DNA of 10,042 bases from Paraglomus occultum. Taxonomy: Eukaryota; Glomeromycota; Glomeromycetes; Paraglomerales; Paraglomeraceae. The notes beneath the pieces are model-generated. The model was not told the DNA's origin. It saw nothing but the letters and a program-made list of their open reading frames with translations, and made no database searches. This document shows, piece after piece, positions 1 to 7,546 of the stretch. Position numbers and translations under genes: made by a program. Positions within the stretch are counted from its first letter, which is position 1. Each line of letters opens with the position of its first letter. Location: assembly GCA_910592205.1 (NCBI GenBank), contig CAJVPJ010001404.1:1-10042 (forward strand). Direction: 5' to 3'.

Positions 1-167
1 AGCTGATGCGATAGTTCGGGAACGAAAATGGGGATTTGGGGGGGGGGGGGGGGGCCCCGAAAAAAAGGGTTTCAGCGTGGTACAGAAGATCGCCCCTTTC
101 AAGGCGCCATTTTGACTTTTTTTTGGTCCTCAAGTTTAAAAAAAACCCCCTTTTTTCCTTTTTCTTT
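1..167 (-). other. Presumed 3' UTR and 3' end of the LINE
   Basis: This stretch follows the ORF2 stop (TAA, complement of 168-170) and has no continuing domain. On the minus strand it is a run of homopolymer blocks (G5 then T6-8, A7, T7) ending in C17 at 54-38. No poly-A or simple A-rich tail is visible where a LINE 3' end is expected. Bases 1-37 may be host flank or element; I cannot decide. Two overlapping plus-strand open frames begin here (28-468 and 36-368), but they run through homopolymers and antisense to ORF2 and look like shadows. Confidence 0.5.
38..54. repeat. 17-base G homopolymer, followed by C4
   Basis: Seventeen consecutive G on the plus strand are followed directly by four C (55-58), a G, then seven A (60-66). 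Such a tract is out of character for the AT-rich surroundings. It may be a 3' terminal tract of the element, a replication-slippage expansion, or a sequencing or assembly error; the exact length should not be trusted. Confidence 0.9.
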
Positions 168-1073
168 TTATGCGTATTTTTCCTTTTTGGAGATTTTTTC
201 CTTTTTCTCCCAGGCTTCCATATCTTTGCATCGATTTTTCCAAATTTCTTTATACACCAATTCTATCCAGATATGCCAAAACATGCTCCAGAATTTAGTC
301 GTCATACTTTCCGTACCGGTAATATTTTTGATCCTTTCGGCTTCTTCTTCGCAAAGTATACCCCTTAACCATTCTTTTCTCTTTTGCTGTTTTGTCTTCG
401 ATTCGTATTGGAATACTTGGCGTATACTCCTTAGATCCCAACTTTCTTCCTTTCTTTTATCTTCATAGAGCCGTTTCCATGCTTCGTCTTCAATTTTTTC
501 CAGTGCTTGATGTGTTTTTTCACAGTTGACTAGATGTCCAATCGTTTCTTTTTCTTTTAAGCATCTTTTGCATAGGCTGTCCTTGTATAATTGTGGCTTT
601 CTATGGTTTAAAGTTTCTACCGTTGGGAGAAGATTTTCGATGCATTTGATTTTGAACAATCGTAAGTGGTTTACTTCAGGGTTTTGGTATTGTTTACGGC
701 AGCTTTCTAATATACCCCTGAAAGCTTTCCAATCCTGTTTTTGAATTCTTGTTTGATGTTCTGTGTCGTTTTTCTTTCTTAGCCAGGTCCATTCTGCTTT
801 GTAGGTTGTTTGAACCGCTTTTTTAATGAAAGCTCTTAGCGGAGTTTCCAAGCTTAGCTCTTTCCACTCAGGAATATATTTTATGTTATTGTTACTGATG
901 TTATTCAGTTCCATACAGTTTGCTTCATATATTCCTTTCTTTGCGAGCCTGTCTGCATAATCATTATAAGTATCACCTGAATGACTCTTGACTTTTGTCA
1001 GTGTTAGCTGAACTGATTTGCTTTTGCAGACTTTTTTGATTGCACGCAGAATGTTATTGTTCTTGTACTTTAA
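168..1073 (-). pseudogene. LINE ORF2 C-terminal part: end of RNase H plus CCHC zinc-finger-like tail
   Basis: This is the in-frame continuation of ORF2 beyond the TAG at 1074-1076. Directly after that stop come about 54 codons completing ribonuclease H: the conserved histidine sits in VKSHSGD and the last acidic residue in the NDYADRLAKKG motif, which is the standard end of RNase H domains in LINEs. The first ATG of the segment is at 914 and gives a 248-residue protein that would lack those motifs. The tail carries a CX2CX8HX3C pattern (Cys115, Cys118, His127, Cys131 counted from that ATG), typical of the post-RNase H tail of fungal LINEs, followed by a charged Lys/Glu-rich end and a TAA stop. 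A separate gene is unlikely because frame and domain both continue across the TAG. On its own the segment should be inactive. Confidence 0.85.
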
Positions 1074-3767
1074 CTACTCACGTGTTTTCTCATTCTTACG
1101 ACACTTTTCGATTGCGAAAATTGCACATGTACTATCTGTTCTTATTTCTACTTTGCATCTATCCGGAACTAACAAAACTGCTACTAGACAAGCTACTAGC
1201 TCTGCACGAGTAGATGAGAACCAGTTTTCTATCCTTCCCTTATAACTAAAGACTATACTATTTGAGCTATCTATTTGAACTACGCTAAATCCCATCCTTA
1301 TTTTGTTTCTGATATCTTCACTCCCGAGTGAGCTATCTGTATAAAATACTATTTCTTTTTCTTCTCTATTTGCTTCTAGTCTTTCTTTTAGTGCTGCTCT
1401 GACTCTCGTATCTTGAATAACTTGGTTAATTAGCTCTGCCTCCCAGCTATTTTCTACTTCAATACGCTCTAAATTCTTGAACCTCTTAAACTCCTCTACC
1501 TTGCTTTTTTGGGTCTCTTTTCTAATTTTTCCTAGGTACTTCTTGTTGAATACTACTTCTGGTGTATTATCTTTCTTTCGTATGAAATTTGAGATGTTGT
1601 GGACTTCTTTTAACGCTACCCTTTGTTTTTGGCTATTTTTCTTCAGTCTAATTCCTTCCTTATATATCTCTTGTTGATCACCTTCTTTATGTAAGTTTTC
1701 GTGATCTTCTTCCCAGATCTCTACTTCTACAAGCTTCTTTTCTTTTCTGATAATACGACCAATTTCGTTTTCATTGCTCTCTTTACCTTTTATAAGTACC
1801 CATTCCTTTTTTCTTTTGTCTGACGAGATTTTCTTTTCAGTTTCTTGTACTTGGAATCCTCTTCTTTTGCGGTACTCCTCCTTTACTTCTTTTGTTTTCT
1901 TGTCTGCTAAAACTTCATCTTCTAAGGTTTGGAACCACTTTGCTTTTCTTCCGATATGTCTTTTTCCTTCTCTTATTTTGAGTTGTCTCCAAGTAATCAT
2001 TCTCTCTTGTTCATTATCTAATAGCTGATTTACGTGCCATAAGTTTAGCTTGCTTATACCTTCTTGTGCTTCTTTTATATTGCATTTATTAAGTATATTA
2101 CTAATAAGACAATTTTCAACTTCTTGCACGTTAATCAGGTTCCATCCTGCTGTGAAGTCATTTTTTGCGATGCTTAGACCAAATTTTTTTGCCTGTTGCA
2201 TTATTGTAGTACCTAGATTTCTATGCTTAGTTTTTTTCCAGTTCATGTTTTCTGCAGTAAGTATACATTCTGGCATATTCATATCTAATTGTGACTGTTT
2301 AAGTCTCATTAATGTGGTTGTGCCTAGGATACCGTTTGTATTCAATCGTACAAAGAGCTCTGATATATGGTGCTCTATATGTTTTTGCCATAAGCTTACC
2401 ACTCCAAATATGTCTCTATGCCATAGAGTTGCATTCGCACATGTGGATGGAAGTTCCAATTTCCACTTGATTAGTCTAAGCATAGGCTGATGTATCGCAT
2501 CACATAATTTTTTCTTTAGACAGATGTTTGCTAGCAGATATTCGAGCTTTTGGAGTAGTACCATGTTGTTTATATATATTATCTGGCTAGCTGAGAGTTT
2601 TTTGTATTTTAGTATGCAAATTAGTCTTCCCACTTCTTTTTTGCAACGTAAAATACTTGTTCTCTCTTGTTTCCTTAGGCTTATCCAAATATCGAGGAAC
2701 CTTATACTTTCTTCTGGTTCTTTAACTTTAATTTGGCTTGGAGGTGTTCCGATTTGTATGTATTCATCTTCTTTTCCTTGCTTGTGAGGTCTCCAAGCAA
2801 TTGCTTCAGACTTTGCCCCATTTATCTCAATATCGTTCAGTAAGAAAAAGCCGTTTGATACTTGTATAATTTCTTGCAATGCATGCCTAGACTCTGCTAC
2901 CCATGTAGTGTCATCTGCATATGCTAGTGCTGAAATCATTGCTTTTTCAGTTTTGTATGCTCGTTTTTCAATATCTATTGGCCACTGTAGCTCCATTTGG
3001 TACCCAATTCCTAGCTGCTGTATCCTTACTAGTAATGGATCATAAAATATTTTCCACATTAGTGGAGAGATTACTTCGCCTTGGTCTATTCCATCCCCCG
3101 CTACGAAGAAATCTGTAGGGCCTTCATCTGTTATCACTCTTATTTTACGATCTTGATATAATTGCTTAATGAAAGTGATTAAGTTTTCAGGAAGTTTGAT
3201 TCGCCTCATAGAAAGCTCTAAAGCATGCATGCTCACAGAGTCGAAGGCTTTTCGCATATCCTGGAAGGCTATCCAAAGCTCTTTTTCTTTTTGGATTGCA
3301 TCTTCGATAACATTATTTAAGATATGTATAGGTGCCATGGTGCTCTCATTAGGTAGTCCTGCAAAGTTAGCTCCTTTCAAAATTTGCTTTTCAACGAAAA
3401 CTTTGCTTAGTCTTTTTTGAACTATTCTGACTACGAGTTTTCTGAAAGTCTCAAGTAACATTATCGGTCTAGTACTAGCTAAGTTAAATTCCCAATCTGT
3501 ACTCTTCGGAATTAGGTATATTTGCCCTAGCTTCCATTTCTTAGGAAATCTTCCTTCGTAGACTACTTTGTTTGCAAATTTTATTAAGTGTTCTTTTGTC
3601 TTAGAGCTTACTTTTTTGATAAGTCTGTAGCCAATGCCTGAGATACCAGGTGCTGTATCTTCTTTTAGCATATTTGTGACTTCTGACCATTCTTCTTCTG
3701 ATATTTTATCCATGACTCCCATGTACCAAACTTCATTGATTCTCTCTTGTTCTTTATAGATATTGGC
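1074..3767 (-). pseudogene. LINE ORF2 middle part: reverse transcriptase and N-terminal two-thirds of RNase H
   Basis: This segment encodes the polymerase that copies element RNA at a nicked target. Residue numbers count from the first ATG at 3722, but the frame is open from 3767, just after an in-frame TAG, so the real protein probably reads in from the endonuclease. RT motifs in order: APGISGIGY (24-32), WKLGQIYLIPKS (63-74), RPIMLLETFRKL (85-96), NFAGLPNESTM (119-129), motif A FQDMRKAFD with Asp155, motif B GIDQGEVISPL (211-221), motif C YADD (268-271). All three catalytic aspartates are present. A thumb/connection region with LPSTCANATLWHRD follows, then a highly charged spacer of about 250 residues. 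RNase H starts near 786 with Asp796 (YTDSS), Glu841 (STRAEL) and Asp863 (RTDST). The TAG at 1074-1076 then cuts the domain before its histidine motif. RT core looks intact; RNase H as read to this stop is incomplete. Confidence 0.93.
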
Positions 3768-5516
3768 CTATTCTAAATCTATTTGCTCGAATTGATGTTT
3801 ACGCTTCCTGAATTGTTCTTTGAAATGCCTTTCTACTTCTCTTTTGATATCATCGCTCTCTGTGACTAGCTTTTTGCTTTCGAACTTATTTTTGCCTTGG
3901 ACTAAAACTCTATCAACAATGATCTTGTTGTGAGGGCGCTCAAGCAATTTGTTTAACATTTGCTTTTGGTTTTTAGGCATTAATGCAAATCTTTCTTCGA
4001 TTTTTTCTTTTATCTCTTTTTCTTTTGCAGCTTGCATTTCCTTTCGAGCTTTTTCTTTTAGAACATTCCACCACTCTTTGATTTCAATACAGTATTCTTT
4101 GTTCCAGGATTCTGGTAAGCGTGGGATATTAGTCTTGTATTCTGTATTGAGGTGCTCTATTCGTGCATTAAGAATTGCTCTCTCAAGTCCGTCTATACTT
4201 TGTCCTAAGTCCTTAGATCCTTTTCTGAAAATTCTTCCTAGGACTTTGGCTCTACTATATGTTAGTGATTTCGTAGCTTCTTTTCTGATTTGACTTTTCG
4301 AGTTTTGTGTCTTTGTCGAAGGAATATGTTTGCTTGCTGCTGCTTGAATTGCCTTGGCTATAAGCTCCCATTCTTCGTTAATATCCGTTTCAAGCTCTAT
4401 TTCTCTTTGGTTTTCTTCCTTTCTTTTTCTTTTTTCTGCATTTCGGATAATTTTTTCTACTTCTTGGCTGTAATTATTCCAATCTTCTTCCGTTGCTTTG
4501 TGGTATTGGTATAGTCTTCTTGTTTCCTTTTGTCCCTTCTTACTTCTCTGCTTATTCTTTTCTAAAATACCTGTACTATCTAGTTGTAACCAGACTATTC
4601 CATGATCACTATCCGTTACTGTTTCCATTTGTTCTATATTACTATCTAGGATAAGACTCCTCATATCCAGTGTTGTCCAGATATGATCTATTCTAGTTGA
4701 TACATTACCATTTGACCAAGAGTATTTAATCAGCTCTGGGTTACAGAATCGGAAGGTTTCTATATGATCAGTATTTTTTAACCATTTTGTAATTCTCGTG
4801 CCAGTATCTGCATTTCTCTTTCCTTTACTACTCATGTCTAGTCTTTCATTTAATACCGTATTGAAATCTCCTAAGATCGTATATATTGTATTTTTCCTGT
4901 TCTTAGTAATTTCTTCTATAAGTATCTTGTGTACTTTTTTTGTTACCTCTTCGTTCTTTGGTGGTAAGTAAACTATCCAAACTTGAAAGACTACTTTTCT
5001 GAAAAAGAATTCGGCCTTGAGCAAATATGGGCTGAACCTTTTGCAAACTCCCATATTTCTCAACCAATTTTGGTCGACTAGTAGCCCAATTCCTGATCCC
5101 TTATGCTTTCCTTTTTCTGTTTCTGTCCAAAAGCTTGAATAACCATATTCTTTTGTATTTATCCATTTGCCTTCTTGTTCACCTATGTTAGTTTCTACTA
5201 TTCCAATTATATTATATCCTTCTGACTTACCATACTCTGCTAACAATTCTACCTTTGTATTATCCTCTTTAGTTCCATTAATATTATGTGCACCTATTTT
5301 TATACTTTCTTGTTTTTCCCTTCTGTCTCTGTTCTCGTCGCATAATCTTCCTCTTCCTTCTCCTCTCTCTGTGCCTTTTCTGTACTTTTCCTTATCTTGG
5401 TTTGTACTTGTTTCTGCTCTCATTTGTCTTTCAAGTTTTCCTTCTTGATTGACTAGAGCTTTTATTAGTTCAACTTTGGCTAGTATTAGGAGCGATTTGG
5501 GGCTTCTGGTCCCCAA
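3768..5516 (-). CDS. LINE ORF2 N-terminal part: AP-endonuclease-like (EEP) nuclease
   Basis: The endonuclease nicks target DNA to prime reverse transcription. Counting from the first open codon (5516, a TTG), the exonuclease-endonuclease-phosphatase fold spans about 72-312. It has GAHNINGT (Asn78), GIVETN (Glu108), YLPP (Tyr183), LGDFNTVL (Asp217, Asn219), TRIDHIW (Asp277) and TDSDHGI (Asp304, His305). All the metal-binding and catalytic positions of APE-type LINE nucleases are present. The first ATG in frame is at 5423 (residue 32), still upstream of the domain, so either an independent start there or a -1 shift from ORF1 would give a full nuclease. After the domain comes a Lys/Glu-rich linker ending at a TAG (3768-3770); the frame stays open beyond it into the RT. 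A stop-limited product would be a free nuclease of about 550 residues. Confidence 0.93.
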   Translation of the reverse strand: MGTRSPKSLLILAKVELIKALVNQEGKLERQMRAETSTNQDKEKYRKGTERGEGRGRLCDENRDRREKQESIKIGAHNINGTKEDNTKVELLAEYGKSEGYNIIGIVETNIGEQEGKWINTKEYGYSSFWTETEKGKHKGSGIGLLVDQNWLRNMGVCKRFSPYLLKAEFFFRKVVFQVWIVYLPPKNEEVTKKVHKILIEEITKNRKNTIYTILGDFNTVLNERLDMSSKGKRNADTGTRITKWLKNTDHIETFRFCNPELIKYSWSNGNVSTRIDHIWTTLDMRSLILDSNIEQMETVTDSDHGIVWLQLDSTGILEKNKQRSKKGQKETRRLYQYHKATEEDWNNYSQEVEKIIRNAEKRKRKEENQREIELETDINEEWELIAKAIQAAASKHIPSTKTQNSKSQIRKEATKSLTYSRAKVLGRIFRKGSKDLGQSIDGLERAILNARIEHLNTEYKTNIPRLPESWNKEYCIEIKEWWNVLKEKARKEMQAAKEKEIKEKIEERFALMPKNQKQMLNKLLERPHNKIIVDRVLVQGKNKFESKKLVTESDDIKREVERHFKEQFRKRKHQFEQIDLE

Positions 5517-5908
5517 TTACTTTCGAAGCTACTTAATTTTCTTTCAAGAGCTTGAATACGCTGTGCCATATAGGAAAAGGATTCTTCCTGCCTATTTTTT
5601 TTTTGTGTTTTTTCTTTTGCTTCTTTTGTGTTAGGTTTGCTTCGTTTTTCAACTCTTGCATATACCTTGTCTTCTGATTTAACTTTTTCCCTTGTAATTT
5701 TCTTTTTACTTCTGTAAAGGCTAGGTGACTTATTCGAGGTTGGTTCTCTTCTCTTAAAGCCTCTTGTATTTAAGTCCTGAGTATACTGTTCTTGCTTGTA
5801 TTTTTCTTCGGAATCGAGTATTTCACAGGGTTTTGCGTTATGGGTCTCCCAGAAGAGTCTTGTGTCGTAATACTTGACCATATATTTCTGTGCTTGAGAC
5901 TTTTCCCA
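5486..5908 (-). pseudogene. LINE ORF1 C-terminal part beyond an in-frame TAG: end of RRM2 and basic tail
   Basis: The frame of ORF1 continues past the TAG at 5909-5911. The first 20 or so codons (WEKSQAQKY, then MVKYYDTRLFW) supply what looks like the last helix and strand of the second RRM, missing upstream. They are followed by a strongly basic, Lys/Arg-rich region likely to bind RNA or DNA, and a short leucine-containing helix (MAQRIQALERKLSSF). It ends in TAA at 5486-5488. The first ATG of the segment is at 5881, which would give 131 residues, but the join to RRM2 argues this is one protein with ORF1. No CCHC knuckle is visible here. The last 31 bases overlap the ORF2 frame and contain a -1 slippery heptamer. 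Confidence 0.75.
5497..5516 (-). promoter_or_regulatory. Putative -1 frameshift site with hairpin in the ORF1/ORF2 overlap
   Basis: On the minus strand the heptamer C CCA AAT (5501-5495) has the phase X XXY YYZ relative to ORF1: CCA is codon 5500-5498 and AAT is codon 5497-5495. A one-base backward slip re-reads CCC AAA and enters ORF2. It lies two codons before the ORF1 TAA and inside the only stretch where both frames are open (5486-5516). A perfect 6-bp hairpin (TTGGGG 5516-5511 with CCCCAA 5502-5497, 8-base loop) contains part of the heptamer, so it is upstream of or overlapping the slip site, not in the classical downstream position. Downstream I see only a weak 5-bp stem (ACTAG/CTAGT). 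Function is inference. Confidence 0.35.
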
Positions 5909-7546
5909 CTAGTTTCTGAATGATACTAAAGCGTAACCCTTGTTGTTTCCATTTGAGTTTTTGAAAACATGAACTGCTTTTGCGCCAGTATGTTTCAGTT
6001 GTCTCAGCAGTAATACTTCATTGATATTTTGTGGGATATTAAATAGCTTTGCTATAAATTGTTTTCTGTTTTCTAATATCTCCTTTCTGTTTGTTCCTGG
6101 TGTTATACGTACTAGGAGATCATTTGTGAGAGGAATTACCCATGTTTCTATTCCTTGTACAAAGCTGCTTCCTTCTTCGAAAGATACCTCAGCTCTTGTT
6201 TTACCAGAGTTTTCTCTGATCATTTCAATATTTTTAATGCGTCCTAAGTGTTTAATTGCGAAAAAAACTTGTGACCTTGATATGTAATGAGGTATATCCC
6301 ACACAGTAATAGTTTCTTCAATTCTTGGATAAGGTTTCCATTCGTTATCTCGATCGCTACTTTTACTAGAGGTTTCTTTTTCTTCAAGAAGAGTTTCTGA
6401 CTCATACATCCTTCTTTTTCCTTTATCTTTAATTGGTACTGTCTCTTCTTCTTCTACTCGATCGGGTAGTACCTCTTTTCTTTTTCTGCTTATGTCGTTC
6501 GTTGAGCTCTCACCTTTTTCAGTTTGGTTATATAGCGTTGCCCTTTTCTTTTGTATTTCTTTAAGCTCATGCCTCGCCTGGGTCTCTCTTGTTTCTTTCA
6601 TTTTCTTTTCATTTTGTGGTACTTTTTTTCCCTTTAGATTCTCCTTTTCAGTCTTCTCTTCTAGTATCAGGTTTAGTTGGTCAAATTCGTCCTTCTTTTT
6701 TTCCAACTTTGCTTTAGCTTCTTCGTAACCTCCTTTGCAGTCAAAGTATATGATGCACCATTGGTTGCCATTTACGAACTTTTCTTGGATTGCTTTGATA
6801 TGTTTGTTTCCTCTTAGAGACCATCTAATTGATTTTTCTCTTTGTTCTGCATTATCTCCTAAGATCTTGACTGCTGCCACTTTTGCCTTAACTTCTCCTT
6901 TGTCTTTACACGCTTCTGGCTTAGGTGCCCATACACTACAGTCTAAAGATGTGTCGCCGCTTCTTGACTTTCCTATTTCTACTAGTTGCTCTAACCTGTT
7001 TTCAATCTCATTTTTGCATGGATGAATTTCTAATCTGTCTTCTATTTCATTTTTGCATGGACGTATTTCTATACTATTTTCTACTAATTGGATATCTTTC
7101 ATAATTTCTGATACTTTGGTTCTATCTGCTACTCTTTCATTGCTATTTACTTTTTCTTGGTGTTGAAAAATCTGTCTAATATTTCCATGTGATTCTATTT
7201 CTTTATCTCTTTCAGCTTCTGTAATTAGTGCCTCTTCGGTTCCCATTTCTATTTCCTGTGTTGTTTTGTTTAATTTTTCCGGTTGCGTAGTTGCTACTTC
7301 TTGCTCTCTTCCTAAAACTTCTTTAATTTTGTCTATTCCTTCTGTGAAAGCAGCTCTTTCTAATACAACTCGCCACTGTCTTGCTAGAGTAATGATGTTC
7401 TTATCGACGTTCATTGCCTTTGCTACCATTTTATCTAAATGATCTTCTAGTCCTAACGCCGATACACTACCTTCTTGAGCGATTTCTTTACCATACTCTT
7501 TGATTATTTTCTTAATAAAGTATTTAGAACTTTCTGTATTCCACAT
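5909..7546 (-). CDS. LINE ORF1: Gag-like RNA-binding protein with two RRMs, truncated by TAG
   Basis: ORF1 proteins of LINEs coat the element RNA and form the transposition RNP. The ATG at 7546 has A at -3 and is the first in a frame closed by TAA at 7577-7579. The 545 residues contain an N-terminal helical region; a tandem 13-residue repeat (about 160-185, EIRPCKNEIEDRL twice); a mixed region at about 200-285 with WCIIYFD that might be another alpha/beta fold; a long Lys/Glu coiled-coil-like stretch (about 285-345); a charged linker; an RRM-like fold at about 410-485 (ITVWDIP ... TRAEVSF); and a second RRM from about 494, with AKLFNIP as RNP2 and KGYALVSF (536-543) as RNP1. The stop falls two residues after RNP1, so RRM2 lacks its last helix and strand, which are encoded in frame directly downstream. 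Confidence 0.88.
   Translation of the reverse strand: MWNTESSKYFIKKIIKEYGKEIAQEGSVSALGLEDHLDKMVAKAMNVDKNIITLARQWRVVLERAAFTEGIDKIKEVLGREQEVATTQPEKLNKTTQEIEMGTEEALITEAERDKEIESHGNIRQIFQHQEKVNSNERVADRTKVSEIMKDIQLVENSIEIRPCKNEIEDRLEIHPCKNEIENRLEQLVEIGKSRSGDTSLDCSVWAPKPEACKDKGEVKAKVAAVKILGDNAEQREKSIRWSLRGNKHIKAIQEKFVNGNQWCIIYFDCKGGYEEAKAKLEKKKDEFDQLNLILEEKTEKENLKGKKVPQNEKKMKETRETQARHELKEIQKKRATLYNQTEKGESSTNDISRKRKEVLPDRVEEEETVPIKDKGKRRMYESETLLEEKETSSKSSDRDNEWKPYPRIEETITVWDIPHYISRSQVFFAIKHLGRIKNIEMIRENSGKTRAEVSFEEGSSFVQGIETWVIPLTNDLLVRITPGTNRKEILENRKQFIAKLFNIPQNINEVLLLRQLKHTGAKAVHVFKNSNGNNKGYALVSFRN
6992..7069 (-). repeat. 39-bp in-frame tandem duplication inside ORF1
   Basis: Two adjacent 39-base units (6992-7030 and 7031-7069) share the 13-base string catttttgcatgg at exactly 39-base spacing. 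They encode two 13-residue repeats around PCKNEIE. Length divisible by three keeps ORF1 in frame. The copies differ at several bases, so the duplication is not brand new. Confidence 0.85.

Noticed and set aside
28-468. Plus-strand open frames of 146 and 110 codons at the left edge
   Set aside because: They run through the G17 tract and homopolymers and then antisense to the ORF2 C-terminus. The Phe/Ser/Leu-rich composition is that of a reversed Lys/Glu-rich coding strand.
1018-7025. Many plus-strand frames of 60-150 codons across the element
   Set aside because: All are antisense to ORF1 or ORF2 and rich in Phe, Leu, Ser and Cys, as expected from the complement of A-rich coding sequence. None has a domain.
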